Assembly (NCBI RefSeq): GCF_005924265.1
Contig: NZ_VCLB01000003.1
Coordinates: 186,001-250,000 of the forward strand
Direction of reading: 5' to 3'
DNA length: 64,000 bases
DNA from: Martelella lutilitoris
GTDB lineage: Bacteria > Pseudomonadota > Alphaproteobacteria > Rhizobiales > Rhizobiaceae
Below the pieces are notes generated by a model. It was not told the origin of the DNA and searched no databases. It saw only the letters and a list, made by a program, of their open reading frames with translations. Each line of letters opens with the position of its first letter. Position 1 is the first letter of the stretch. Shown piece after piece: positions 19,402-28,120 of this stretch. Position numbers and translations under genes: made by a program.

Positions 19402-20808
19402 CTATTGCGTCGCGGCGCCCGCCACATCGTCCGTTTTCTCGGCCGGCGGCGCGCAAAGTAGCCTGAGATCGGCCTTCAGCCGCTCGATCTTGTAGCGGGC
19501 CGCGCGAACGTCGGCGCGGGCCTTTTGCACGTCATTTGCCGCCGTGCAGCGCTCCGCCGGATCGGCGCTTTCCAGCAATGTTTCGGCGCGGGCCAGGACG
19601 GAGCTCGCCGCAGCCAGTTCGCTCTCGGCCCCCGCGATCCCCAGCTTCAGCGAGTCGAAATCGCTCATGAAGGCGCGTCGGTTGTCACGCGCCGTCAGGA
19701 TCGTGTCGAGCAGCGTCAGCCGCGCCTCCTGGGTCATGCGCAGCGCGTCGCCCTCGTCGATGATCGGCAGCACGTAGGAGATCAGGAACTGAAGATTGAA
19801 GCCCCCGGTCTGGGTCATGAAGCTTGGGATGGAGGTCGTCAGCCGGGTGAAACGCGACTGGCGTGCGATCTCGAGCTGGGCGGCGGCGGCCTCGACCAGC
19901 AGGTCCTCCAGCCGCTTCTTGCCGGAGCGGGCAAAACAGGCCTCGGCATTTTCGCTGGTCGCCTTCGGGTAACCGGCGAGCGCCGCCGTCAGGGAACGGC
20001 CGGGGGCGACCGCGTAGCCCCCCTCAGCAAGTCCTGAAAGGCCGAGCAACTCGTCCCGCTTCGAGGCCAGCGACCGGGAGACCGCCATCGCCTCGCGGCG
20101 GGCGGTGTCAATCTCGTCCTTCAGCGTTTCGAGCTCCATGGCGCTCGAGTTCCCGAGCGCGACTTCAACCTCCAGATCATCCACCCGGCATTGCAGTGCC
20201 TTACGCTTGAGCGCGACGGTCTCGCGCTGGAAGTCGAGCGCGGTGTAGTCGTTATAGGTGTCGAGCAGTTCGCGTGTGGCATTGCGCTGGGCCACCTGGT
20301 ATTGCACCGGAATGAGGCGGCCGGCGACCTTCACGGTCTTGCGGTCGAGCCTCAGAAGGGCACGCGAGATATCCCAGTTCACCCCGAGCACGATGTTGGA
20401 AACGCTGTCAGTCGCCTCGAAATCGCTGTTGAAGGTCGAGATCTGCCGCGCCTCGGCGCTGACGCGCGGATAGCGGGCCGATTTCACCTTGTCGAGATCG
20501 AGCACGGCGCGGGCACGGGCGATGCGCGCGCGCATGAAGTCCTTGCCCCTGGCATTCGCGCTCGTCAGAAGTTCAGACGGGCCAAGCGCCTTGCCGTCAT
20601 CGGGCGGATCTGGCGGCGGGGCGTTGAGTTCCGCCTCCATCACATCGATCCGCTGCACGGTTTCCTTCAGCTGGCTCGAGGCGCAGCCGGAAAGGGCAGC
20701 GGCCCCCAACAGGGCGGCGCCGGCAAGAGCGGTTCGGCGACGGCTGCGACTTCTCGCAAGCTCCCGTCTCGAAAAAACGTCGGCAGTTCTAGTCAAGGAC
20801 GAAATCAC
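19402..20808 (-). CDS. TolC-like outer-membrane efflux lipoprotein
   Basis: About 468 aa, mostly long amphipathic helices with A/R/E-rich heptads as in TolC/OprM outer-membrane channels. The N-terminus is basic, then a hydrophobic stretch ends in the lipobox ALSGC, so the mature protein should be a lipoprotein starting at Cys (about residue 42). The start is uncertain: no ATG fits; GTG at 20808 or TTG at 20796 both overlap the end of the adaptor gene (TTGACTAG overlap), indicating translational coupling. Sequence match to TolC is weak (the two-fold repeat is only partly visible), so the call rests on form and on the HlyD-like partner. Confidence 0.65.
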   Translation of the reverse strand: MISSLTRTADVFSRRELARSRSRRRTALAGAALLGAAALSGCASSQLKETVQRIDVMEAELNAPPPDPPDDGKALGPSELLTSANARGKDFMRARIARARAVLDLDKVKSARYPRVSAEARQISTFNSDFEATDSVSNIVLGVNWDISRALLRLDRKTVKVAGRLIPVQYQVAQRNATRELLDTYNDYTALDFQRETVALKRKALQCRVDDLEVEVALGNSSAMELETLKDEIDTARREAMAVSRSLASKRDELLGLSGLAEGGYAVAPGRSLTAALAGYPKATSENAEACFARSGKKRLEDLLVEAAAAQLEIARQSRFTRLTTSIPSFMTQTGGFNLQFLISYVLPIIDEGDALRMTQEARLTLLDTILTARDNRRAFMSDFDSLKLGIAGAESELAAASSVLARAETLLESADPAERCTAANDVQKARADVRAARYKIERLKADLRLLCAPPAEKTDDVAGAATQ

Positions 20809-21997
20809 CCGGATTGAGCCCCGAAAGCACGCGGATATAGTCGTCGGAGATATCGCCAAGCTCGACCCTGATCAGTTCCGGCTCCTCACCCTCGTCCTTG
20901 CGCACGAAGGTCTGGTCATCCTTGATCACCACGGCGGAGACCGGCACTGCGGGCTCCTCACGCACGCTCGGTTTGGTAAAGCGGCAGGTTGCCGTCTGGT
21001 TCAAAAGCGCGGGCCCGGCCGGATCGCGAAAGGCCACCTCCACCTCGGTCGAAAGCGCGCCTCTTGCGCGCTCCGCCGGGGTTTCCAGCGCACGAAAGGC
21101 GGAGATTTCGGCGGCACGGGGCTTGCCGTCGACCTGCGGGGCGACGGTAACGTCGGCGTTGCGCACCAGACGCATCTCGGCATCGTTGAACTGAAGCCGC
21201 GCGCCGAGTTGCCCCGGGTCGACCAGAAGGGCAAGCCGGTCGCCTTCATCCACAGTCAGCTTGCCGTCGGCAGCCGTCGTGGTTTCGACATCGACCAACC
21301 GGCCTGCGGCCGGCGCTCTGACAACCGCGTTTTCGAGTTTTGCCTCCGCCTCGGCGAGGGCGTTCTCGCGTTTCCTGACATCATGGGTCAGGCGGATAAC
21401 CTCGAGGCCTGATTCCTGGCGCGCAAGGGCGGTCTCCCGCCGCTCCCGTTCAAGCGCGGCATCGGCCTCGTGCAGCTTGCGCTGGGCTTCCTGATAGCGG
21501 CCAAGCGCCAGCCGGCCCTGGCCATAAAGCCGCTTCATTTCGGCAAACTGGGCGGCAAGATAGTCGCGCGTCGCCACCTTCTCCGCTTCGTCTAGGCTCT
21601 GGATGGCGCGGGTGTTTTCCTGATAGGCGCCCGTCCGGTAATCGAGCCGCGCCCGCACATAATCCAGATCGAGGCGGATCTCCTCGGCCCGCCGCTTCAG
21701 CGCGTCCGTATCGTAACGCGCGATCACATCGCCCGCCTTCACGGAACGCCCGTCGGCAACGTCAAGCGCCAGACGTCCGGAGACCGGCGCGACCACCGCC
21801 ATCGGCCGTCCATAGCCGATTTTGCAGGCGCGAAGGATCTCCTCCGGAAAGGGTCGCATCTCGACTGGCACGCGCCGCGCCTTTCGGGCCGGATCGGCGA
21901 CGGCGATCTGATAGGTCTGGTCCGCCAGGGCAAGGCCCGGCAGGACAACAAACAGCGCGCCCGCTGAGATGTTCAGCGCGGCTTTGACGAAAGACAC
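20789..21997 (-). CDS. HlyD-family periplasmic adaptor (membrane-fusion) protein
   Basis: A 402-aa protein with an N-terminal signal (VSFVKAALNISAGALFVVLPG... ending ALA-D), then a lipoyl-type half-motif (MAVVAPVSGRLALDVADGRSVKAGDVIARYD), a long coiled-coil hairpin (about residues 95-215), the second lipoyl half (NAVVRAPAAGRLVDVE) and a beta-barrel region. This is the domain order of HlyD/AcrA adaptors. The GTG at 21997 has GAGGGAG upstream; upstream in-frame codons form no plausible N-terminus. It is coupled to the TolC-like gene. No inner-membrane pump gene is adjacent, which is unusual. Confidence 0.78.
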   Translation of the reverse strand: MSFVKAALNISAGALFVVLPGLALADQTYQIAVADPARKARRVPVEMRPFPEEILRACKIGYGRPMAVVAPVSGRLALDVADGRSVKAGDVIARYDTDALKRRAEEIRLDLDYVRARLDYRTGAYQENTRAIQSLDEAEKVATRDYLAAQFAEMKRLYGQGRLALGRYQEAQRKLHEADAALERERRETALARQESGLEVIRLTHDVRKRENALAEAEAKLENAVVRAPAAGRLVDVETTTAADGKLTVDEGDRLALLVDPGQLGARLQFNDAEMRLVRNADVTVAPQVDGKPRAAEISAFRALETPAERARGALSTEVEVAFRDPAGPALLNQTATCRFTKPSVREEPAVPVSAVVIKDDQTFVRKDEGEEPELIRVELGDISDDYIRVLSGLNPGDFVLD

Positions 21998-22169
21998 GGC
22001 AGGCTCCCTCAGAAACTGACGGGAAATGGGTGATCTCGATTTCCTTCGAAACGCCGAACCGACGATTTTGTTTCGGCGTTTCCCTTGCCCGAAAGAGGAT
22101 GAGGACAAAGCGTGACGAAAATGGGATGGCCCCACGCTGCAGCGCGAAATTTTCGTGCGTTCGAAGCGC

Positions 22170-22811
22170 TCAGACCGCCGGCTTCGCCTCGAACACCACT
22201 TCGCCCTCATTGACGACAAACTCGACGGACATGCCGGATTCCTCGGCGAGAAGGGCTGTGTAATAGGGCTGGACATTGTGCGAGGTGATCGGGTCTTCCA
22301 TCACCCCGCCATAGATGCGGGCGAAGTCGGTCGGCACCTGCACATAAGGGCCTCGAGCGCGGATGATGAAGGCGAAGATGTCGCCGGCCGAGTCAAGCCC
22401 GACATCGATCGTGCCGCCGCGCGGAATGGTCGACTGGGCGACGAGAAACAGGTTGAGGAGCAGTTTGACCCGGTCCTTGGGCGCATTGAGGCGCGGGCCG
22501 GTCCAGTTCAGCGTCACCCGCTTTCCGAGCCCGATCAGGTCGCGTGCCGCCGTTTCGGCCTCGCCGGTATCCAGCGGGGATTGCAGCGTGCCCGATGCGC
22601 CGAAGGCGATCCGGGCGAATTTCAGGTGCACGGTGGCGCTCAACGTGCTCTGGCGGATGAGGTGCAGCGCCTCCTCGTCCATGCCGCCCTCATCCAGCAG
22701 TTCCAGCCCGTTTCCGGCTGCCCCGATGGGGTTGACCACATCATGGCAGATGCGGCTTGCCAGAAGCGCGGCGAGGTCGGCGCCGCTCAGCGTCAGATTG
22801 GGATTTTTCAT
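22170..22811 (-). CDS. chpT: ChpT histidine phosphotransferase
   Basis: Carries phosphate from the hybrid kinase CckA to CtrA and CpdR. The 213-aa protein has the DHp-like first helix with the phospho-acceptor histidine in ASRICHDVVNPIGAAGNGLELL (about His23; written here in two overlapping helices) and a degenerate ATPase-like C-terminal domain lacking nucleotide-binding boxes (KLLLNLFLVAQSTIPRGGTIDV). Location 3.5 kb from ctrA supports the name. ATG at 22811 follows GGAAG. The 172 bp to the adaptor gene hold no gene. Confidence 0.93.
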   Translation of the reverse strand: MKNPNLTLSGADLAALLASRICHDVVNPIGAAGNGLELLDEGGMDEEALHLIRQSTLSATVHLKFARIAFGASGTLQSPLDTGEAETAARDLIGLGKRVTLNWTGPRLNAPKDRVKLLLNLFLVAQSTIPRGGTIDVGLDSAGDIFAFIIRARGPYVQVPTDFARIYGGVMEDPITSHNVQPYYTALLAEESGMSVEFVVNEGEVVFEAKPAV

Positions 22812-23016
22812 CGGTTCAGACTTCCTTCCGATTGGACCGGGCGCCAGGCCATTGACCCTTCAAAGAGGCATTCAGGGAAAATCGCCACATTTGGTAAATC
22901 CATTGTTAAGAGGTCATGCTCACAATGGCGGCGGGCTCCACGCTTGCCACATTCACAGAAAAAGGCAATGGCAGAGCGCCCCGGTCATGCCAGAAAGCAA
23001 CAGGAATGGAACCGCC

Positions 23017-23637
23017 ATGCTCGCTCGAACAGTTCTGAGGCCCGTCTCGGCCCTCCTTTTTGCCCTGCTTCTGCTGACGGCGTTTGGCACGCTTGAAACG
23101 CAGGCCCAGACACAGCCGCAGCAACCGCCGGCCGTCGTCCAGCCGCAGCAGAATGGCGGTTTCACCGCCGACGAGGTGCTTGATGCCGGCAATAATTTCT
23201 TCGGCTCAGCCAGTTCCGGCCTTGCCTCCGCCCTGCAGAACGCCTTCTCGAAATACGGCCTGCCGAATGGCTATATTTTAGGTTCGGAAGGCTCCGGCGC
23301 CTTCATCGCCGGTCTGACCTATGGCGAGGGCCAGCTCAACACGAAGAATGCCGGCATGCACAAGGTCTTCTGGCAGGGACCCTCGCTCGGCATCGATTAT
23401 GGCGGCGACGGCTCGCGGGTGATGATGCTGGTCTATAACCTGCCGTCAGTCCCCGATCTTTATCGCCGCTATGGCGGCGTCTCGGGCTCGGCCTATGTGA
23501 TTGCCGGTTTTTCCATGCAGGTCTATACCAACCGCAACATCGTCATCGTGCCCGTGCGCTCCGGCGTCGGCGCCCGTCTCGGCGTCAATGTCGGCTATTT
23601 GAAACTGACCCCGAGACCCACCTGGAACCCCTTCTGA
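23017..23637 (+). CDS. DUF1134 exported protein (YSC84-like fold)
   Basis: A 206-aa protein with a Sec signal (ARTVLRPVSALLFALLLLTAF... ending TQA-Q), a short Q/P-rich linker (TQPQQPPAVVQPQQNGG), then the DUF1134 domain with glycine-rich strands (YILGSEGSGAFIAGLTYGEG; GPSLGIDYGGDGSRVMMLVYN; GVGARLGVNVGYLKLTPRP). The family is widespread in Alphaproteobacteria and its function is unknown; the domain resembles lipid-binding SYLF/YSC84 proteins. An in-frame ATG at 22987 is an alternative start but would put polar residues ahead of the signal. Confidence 0.75.
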   Translation: MLARTVLRPVSALLFALLLLTAFGTLETQAQTQPQQPPAVVQPQQNGGFTADEVLDAGNNFFGSASSGLASALQNAFSKYGLPNGYILGSEGSGAFIAGLTYGEGQLNTKNAGMHKVFWQGPSLGIDYGGDGSRVMMLVYNLPSVPDLYRRYGGVSGSAYVIAGFSMQVYTNRNIVIVPVRSGVGARLGVNVGYLKLTPRPTWNPF

Positions 23638-23650
23638 GCGGAGATGCTGC

Positions 23651-23923
23651 TTGGCGGTCGAGCCTGAAACACGAAAGCGCGAAATCGAGGCGCGCTACGC
23701 CGCGCTTTGCGCGCGGGTGGAAGCGTCCGCCGGCGCGCCGCAAGAGGATGCGGCGCTGAGAGAAGCCTTTGCCGAACTCGCGGCGATGATGATTGCCTAT
23801 GCCCACGATACCGGCGCGCAGAAGGCGATCCTGGAAGCCCTTTCGCGCGACGGGGAGCGCAGCGGCAGCGACCGGCTGAGCCTTGCCGCCCGAGCGCTGC
23901 AACTGATTGCAAAGAACGACTGA
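23651..23923 (+). CDS. Small helical hypothetical protein
   Basis: A 90-aa acidic, wholly helical product (RKREIEARYAALCARVEASA; EAFAELAAMMIAYAHDTGAQ) beginning at a TTG 13 bp after the DUF1134 stop, with GGAGAT upstream. No motif is recognised. It ends 6 bp before the convergent RNA methyltransferase gene. The coding look (consistent amphipathic helices, tight packing between genes) favours a real gene, but the non-ATG start lowers certainty. Confidence 0.5.
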   Translation: MAVEPETRKREIEARYAALCARVEASAGAPQEDAALREAFAELAAMMIAYAHDTGAQKAILEALSRDGERSGSDRLSLAARALQLIAKND

Positions 23924-23929
23924 CGCCGA

Positions 23930-24757
23930 TCAGCCGATGCGGCCGGTCGACAGCGCGAGCTGATAGAGCGCGATACCGGCAGCCGTCGCGACATTGAGGC
24001 TGTCGAGCCCCGGCGATTGCGGGATGCGCACCGGCCGGAACGCCTCGAGGATCGCCGCCGGCAGCCCCTCCCCTTCCGTGCCCAGCACCAGCGCCGTGCG
24101 CCGTGCCGGCGGCAGCGCGTTAAGCGCCGTGTCGCCGGATGGCGAAAGGGTGACCACCTGGAAACCGGCCGCATCCAGCGCAGTCAAAAGGTCTTCGGCG
24201 CTTCCGCCCCGGCTCCAGGGCAACTTCAGAACCGAACCGACCGAGACCCTGAGCGCCTTTCTGTAGAGCGGATCACAAGAGGTCGCATCAAGCAGCACGG
24301 CATCTGCGGCAAAGGCCGTGGCGTTGCGGAAGAGCGCGCCGACATTGTCATGATTGGACAGGCCGATGGCGACGGCGACGAGCGCCGTTTCGCCAAGTTT
24401 CGCGATGACCTCCGCGGCCGTCGGAGGTTCACTTACGCGGCCAAGCGCCAGCACGCCGCGATGCATGTCGAAACCGGCGATCGCATTCATCACCCCGGCA
24501 CTGCAGACATAGACCGGAATATCGTCAGGGAAGGCCGACAGCATATCGGCAATGCCAGCGAGCCGATTTTCGAGCACCAGAATGCGATCAGCGAGGAAAC
24601 GCCCCTTGGCATGCGCTTCGGCCAGCACCCGCAGCACCACCGTGCCCTCGGCGATGAACAACCCGCGACGGCCGACCAGATCCTTCTCCCTTATGGCGCG
24701 GAAGGGCGCGATGCGCGCATCTTCCGGCTCCAGAATCGTGATCGGGCTTGCCGCCAT
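23930..24757 (-). CDS. TrmH/SpoU family RNA 2'-O-methyltransferase
   Basis: Methylates ribose of rRNA or tRNA using S-adenosylmethionine. The 275-aa protein has a short N-terminal substrate-binding domain (RGLFIAEGTVVLRVLAEA) and a C-terminal SPOUT knot domain with the three SpoU motifs: GLSNHDNVGALFRNATAF, LVLGTEGEGLPAAILE and IPQSPGLDSLNVATAAGIALY. The target nucleotide cannot be told from sequence. Its ATG overlaps the stop of the preceding minus-strand gene by one base (TGATG), indicating coupling. Confidence 0.88.
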   Translation of the reverse strand: MAASPITILEPEDARIAPFRAIREKDLVGRRGLFIAEGTVVLRVLAEAHAKGRFLADRILVLENRLAGIADMLSAFPDDIPVYVCSAGVMNAIAGFDMHRGVLALGRVSEPPTAAEVIAKLGETALVAVAIGLSNHDNVGALFRNATAFAADAVLLDATSCDPLYRKALRVSVGSVLKLPWSRGGSAEDLLTALDAAGFQVVTLSPSGDTALNALPPARRTALVLGTEGEGLPAAILEAFRPVRIPQSPGLDSLNVATAAGIALYQLALSTGRIG

Positions 24758-25149
24758 CAGTCGAAGCGGATCTCGACATCGGCGGCCATGCGGCCGGAAT
24801 TGAGATCGAAAAGATAGAAGGTCTGCTCGCCGTTTTCCTTCTGGCCGTAGATCAGCGCCTGGCCGTTGCCATAGCTGATGTCGGCGATCGTAAAACCGCG
24901 CGGCAGCGTTGCGGTCAGCGCGCGCGGCGCATCCGCCGGCACGATCGCGCCCGACGATGCCGCTGCGGTCTGCTCGTCCGGAGCCTCTCCGAAGACCTTG
25001 TAGAGCACGGCGCCGAAAACGGCCATCAGCGAGACGATCATGATCAGGGCGGAAATGATCTGCAGCCGCAGCATGCGCCGGCGCACCAGTTCGACGGCCG
25101 GATCAAGCGGCTGTTCTTCTTCCTGGTCTTCGTTACGGTGTTGCGACAT
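24757..25149 (-). CDS. Conserved single-pass membrane protein (DUF6476-like)
   Basis: A 130-aa protein: charged cytoplasmic N-terminus (NEDQEEEQPLDPAVELVRRRMLR), one membrane helix (LQIISALIMIVSLMAVFGAVLYKVF), then a periplasmic domain of about 75 residues ending FYLFDLNSGRMAADVEIRFD, which reads like a single beta-propeller blade. I start at 25149 where GGAG lies 9 bases upstream; a start ten codons earlier is possible. Coupled to the methyltransferase gene and divergent from rluA-type gene by 73 bp. Function unknown; the family number is from memory. Confidence 0.6.
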   Translation of the reverse strand: MSQHRNEDQEEEQPLDPAVELVRRRMLRLQIISALIMIVSLMAVFGAVLYKVFGEAPDEQTAAASSGAIVPADAPRALTATLPRGFTIADISYGNGQALIYGQKENGEQTFYLFDLNSGRMAADVEIRFD

Positions 25150-25222
25150 TGTCCATTGCTCCGCAGGATGGTTTGGCATAAAAGCGCCACTCTCGCACCT
25201 GTGCTCTCAAAAAAACATCCAG

Positions 25223-26248
25223 ATGACAGACGACCCCTTTAAACAAACCGAGGCCAATAGAAAAGTCCTTCTCGTTCCCGATGGCACGAAAGAACGCCTC
25301 GATGCCTTTGTCGCTCGGCAGATGGGCGATGGCGTGTCGCGCACGCGCATCAAGGCGCTGATCGGCAAGGGGGCCGTCACCATCGACGGAGAACCGGCGA
25401 CCGAGCCAAGCCGTAAGGTGACGCCCGGGACAAAAATCACCGTCATCGTGCCGGAAGCCGAAGAGGCCGAGCCGGAAGGCGAGGACATTCCGCTCGACAT
25501 CCTCTTCGAGGATGATGACATCATCGTCATCAACAAGCAGGCCGGTCTCGTCGTGCATCCGGGCGCCGGCAACTGGACCGGAACGCTGGTCAATGCGCTG
25601 ATCTATCACTGCGGCGACACGCTGTCCGGCATTGGCGGGGTCAAGCGGCCGGGCATCGTCCACCGGCTCGACAAGGATACGACCGGCGTGATGATCGTGG
25701 CGAAGAACGATGCCGCCCATCAGGCGCTCGCTCAGCAATTTGCCGATCACGGCCGCACAGGGCCGTTGCAGCGCGCCTACAAGGCGCTGATCTGGGGCCG
25801 GCCGCGCAATCTGCACGGCACGATCGACGCGCCGCTCGGCCGCGCCTCCGACCGCATTCGCCGCGCCGTCAAGTCGAGGGACAGCGCCGATGCCGATTTC
25901 GCCATCACCCATTATAATGTCGAGCAGCGCTTCGGCGAACGCCCCGACGGAACGGCGCTGGCAAGCCTTGTGGAATGCCGTCTGGAGACCGGACGCACGC
26001 ACCAGATCCGCGTCCACATGGCCCATATCGGCCACCCGTTGATCGGCGACAATCTCTACGGTTCCGGCTTCAAGACCAAGGCCAATCTTCTCGAGGAACC
26101 GGCGCAATCGCTGGTGCGCGGCTTTCCCCGCCAGGCCTTGCACGCAGCGCTTCTCGTCATCGAGCACCCGGCAACGGGCGCCGAGATGCGGTTCGAAGCG
26201 GCCCTCCCCGCCGACATGAGCGAACTCAGCGCGGCATTCGACCGATAA
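25223..26248 (+). CDS. RluA/RluD family 23S rRNA pseudouridine synthase
   Basis: Isomerises uridine to pseudouridine in 23S rRNA. The 341-aa protein has an N-terminal S4 RNA-binding domain (ERLDAFVARQMGDGVSRTRI...GAVTIDGEPATEPSRKVTPG) and the catalytic domain with PGIVHRLDKDTTGVMIVAKN (catalytic Asp in HRLDKDT) and LVECRLETGRTHQIRVHMAH. The S4 domain and length suggest RluD (positions 1911/1915/1917) over RluA or RluC, but this is not certain. The start at 25223 was chosen because it begins the compact conserved reading; the ribosome site is weak. Confidence 0.9.
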   Translation: MTDDPFKQTEANRKVLLVPDGTKERLDAFVARQMGDGVSRTRIKALIGKGAVTIDGEPATEPSRKVTPGTKITVIVPEAEEAEPEGEDIPLDILFEDDDIIVINKQAGLVVHPGAGNWTGTLVNALIYHCGDTLSGIGGVKRPGIVHRLDKDTTGVMIVAKNDAAHQALAQQFADHGRTGPLQRAYKALIWGRPRNLHGTIDAPLGRASDRIRRAVKSRDSADADFAITHYNVEQRFGERPDGTALASLVECRLETGRTHQIRVHMAHIGHPLIGDNLYGSGFKTKANLLEEPAQSLVRGFPRQALHAALLVIEHPATGAEMRFEAALPADMSELSAAFDR

Positions 26249-26422
26249 CCGGAACATTCCAGTGAATGGAGTGTTTACCGTTCGAATACCTTGAAACACG
26301 AGATTGCCATAATTAAATCCCGGTTTCCCTTCATGACATCATTGTCCGGTTTGCGGGGTGAAAACCTCGCCCGTACGGCATGTCTCTTCAGGGAAGGGTC
26401 TGTTACCTAAGGGGGTAGAGCA
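26249..26422 (+). promoter_or_regulatory. rpoH promoter region
   Basis: 174-bp gap. TTGAAA at 26291-26296 (within CTTGAAA, resembling a heat-shock -35 box) is followed after 17 bases by TAAATC at 26314-26319, a weak -10. The rpoH GTG at 26423 has AAGGGGGT 8 bases upstream. The promoter class cannot be settled by eye. Confidence 0.35.
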
Positions 26423-27340
26423 GTGGCCAATACATTACCCAGCATTCGCGCCGGAGAAAACGGTCTCAACCGGTATCTTGAGGAAATCCGCAAGTTCCCG
26501 ATGCTGGAGCCGCAGGAAGAATACATGCTCGCCAAGCGCTATCAGGAGCATGACGACCGCAATGCCGCCCACAAGCTGGTGACGAGCCATCTTCGCCTCG
26601 TCGCCAAGATTGCCATGGGCTATCGCGGCTACGGCCTGCCGATCGGCGAAGTTGTCTCGGAAGGCAATGTCGGCCTGATGCAGGCAGTGAAGAAATTCGA
26701 TCCCGAACGCGGGTTCCGGCTCGCAACCTACGCCATGTGGTGGATCAAGGCCTCGATCCAGGAATATATCCTGCGTTCGTGGTCGCTCGTCAAAATGGGC
26801 ACGACCGCCAACCAGAAACGGCTGTTCTTCAACCTGCGCCGGCTCAAGGGCAAGATCCAGGCGATCGAGGACGGTGATCTCAATCCCGATCAGGTGAGCG
26901 AGATCGCGACCAAGCTGAATGTCAGCGAGGAAGAGGTCGTCTCGATGAACCGCCGGCTTTCCGGCGACGCATCGCTCAATGCGCCGATCCGCGCGACGGA
27001 AGGCGAGAGCGGACAGTGGCAGGACTGGCTTGTCGACGAGAACGACAGCCAGGAAGACATCCTGATGAACCAGGATGAGCTGGAAAACCGTCGCGACATG
27101 CTGGCTTCGGCGATGAACGTGCTGAACGACCGCGAAAAGCGCATCTTCGTCGCCCGCAGACTTTCCGAAGACCCGGAAACGCTGGAATCCCTTTCCGGCG
27201 AGTTCAACATCTCGCGAGAGCGCGTGCGCCAGATCGAGGTTCGCGCCTTCGAAAAGGTGCAGGACGCCGTGCAGAAACAGGTGGCAGCCGACGCCCGCGC
27301 GGTGCGTGCGGTTCGCGATGGCAACGACGCCTCGGAATAA
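26423..27340 (+). CDS. rpoH: RNA polymerase sigma-32 factor RpoH
   Basis: Heat-shock sigma factor. The 305-aa protein has region 1.2/2.1 (LPSIRAGENGLNRYLEEIRK; HKLVTSHLRLVAKIA), region 2.4 (FRLATYAMWWIKASIQEYIL), the RpoH box QKRLFFNLR (residues 131-139) that separates it from RpoD, and region 4.2 (LSGEFNISRERVRQIEVRAF). It begins at GTG with a good ribosome site. Rhizobia usually carry two rpoH genes; the length fits RpoH1, but the paralogue is not assigned here. Confidence 0.96.
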   Translation: MANTLPSIRAGENGLNRYLEEIRKFPMLEPQEEYMLAKRYQEHDDRNAAHKLVTSHLRLVAKIAMGYRGYGLPIGEVVSEGNVGLMQAVKKFDPERGFRLATYAMWWIKASIQEYILRSWSLVKMGTTANQKRLFFNLRRLKGKIQAIEDGDLNPDQVSEIATKLNVSEEEVVSMNRRLSGDASLNAPIRATEGESGQWQDWLVDENDSQEDILMNQDELENRRDMLASAMNVLNDREKRIFVARRLSEDPETLESLSGEFNISRERVRQIEVRAFEKVQDAVQKQVAADARAVRAVRDGNDASE

Positions 27341-27398
27341 GGGCATTGCCCCGGTCCCGAGCGCCGCGCCAGCCGTGAACACGTAGCCTGAACATCGA

Positions 27399-27430
27399 AA
27401 CGCCTCCGCCCATAACTGCACGGAGGCGTT
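27399..27430. terminator. Hairpin between rpoH and nitroreductase gene
   Basis: AACGCCTCCG (27399-27408) pairs perfectly over 10 bp with CGGAGGCGTT (27421-27430) around a 12-base loop, 58 bp after the rpoH stop and 42 bp after the end of the convergent gene region begins. No clear T-run follows, so termination may rely on the stem alone. Confidence 0.5.
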
Positions 27431-27472
27431 CTTGTATCACGAAGTTGGGGGCATCGAGCTGGCAAGGATTGA

Positions 27473-28066
27473 TCAGCTTTCCGGGGCCGCAACCCCGAGG
27501 CACATCAGCGCGATAGGCGCGATTGGTGACGAGAGCCCGAGAACACTGGCCGTGGCCTCATCATCGAAACCACCGACCAAAACGCTTCCCAATCCCTCTG
27601 CCACAGCCTGTAGCTGGATGTTTTGCGCCGCGGCGCCAGCCTCCAAATAGACATACCGCTCGCCGCGCGCGCCATAGGGCGACTGCTCGATAAACGTTCG
27701 CGCCGGGGTCAGCATGTCGGCACATATGGCGATAATGCACGACGCGTTGGCAATCCATTCAGGATTGCCAATTGCCGCCTTGCACAAAGCCGGCCGCAAA
27801 TCGGCATGACTGATCTTCTTCAGTTCGAGCCCAGCCGGTTCAGCGGCGTACAAACCGCCCTCAAGATCGTCGACCCTGCTTGCCACCACATGGAGGCGAA
27901 GCGGGTAAAGCGCGTGCGCGGACGGAGCAGTCCTTTTATCGCCTTCGCCGGTTTTGCCCTGGCCGGCCCGCAGGAGTTTTTTGAGGGACTCCAGTGGTAT
28001 AGGATGCTCTGCAAACGCGCGGACCGACCGCCGCCGCGAGAGTGCCTGCGCAAGCGCTATATCCAT
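27473..28066 (-). CDS. SagB-type nitroreductase family protein
   Basis: A 197-aa FMN-dependent oxidoreductase fold. Opening SRRRSVRAFAEHPIPLESL binds the FMN phosphate; APSAHALYPLRLHVVASRV and YVYLEAGAAAQNIQLQAVAEGLGSV (a helix seen as EAGAAAQNIQLQAVAEGLG) are typical of the SagB/ThcOx subgroup. SagB enzymes can oxidise azolines in peptide natural products, but no cyclodehydratase or precursor-peptide gene is nearby, so a general reductase role is more likely. ATG at 28066 has GGAG 8 bases upstream. Confidence 0.8.
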   Translation of the reverse strand: MDIALAQALSRRRSVRAFAEHPIPLESLKKLLRAGQGKTGEGDKRTAPSAHALYPLRLHVVASRVDDLEGGLYAAEPAGLELKKISHADLRPALCKAAIGNPEWIANASCIIAICADMLTPARTFIEQSPYGARGERYVYLEAGAAAQNIQLQAVAEGLGSVLVGGFDDEATASVLGLSSPIAPIALMCLGVAAPES

Positions 28067-28120
28067 CTGTCAGGCTCCATTCCGCATCTTCATGCGACTT
28101 GCGTTTGAGCGAAAATCGCC

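Noticed and set aside
24017-24817. 266-codon plus-strand open frame
   Set aside because: Antisense to the RNA methyltransferase gene, which has all SpoU motifs.
27473-28066. SagB-type nitroreductase as part of a RiPP (azoline peptide) cluster
   Set aside because: No YcaO cyclodehydratase, precursor peptide or exporter is adjacent; neighbours are rpoH and an unrelated membrane protein.
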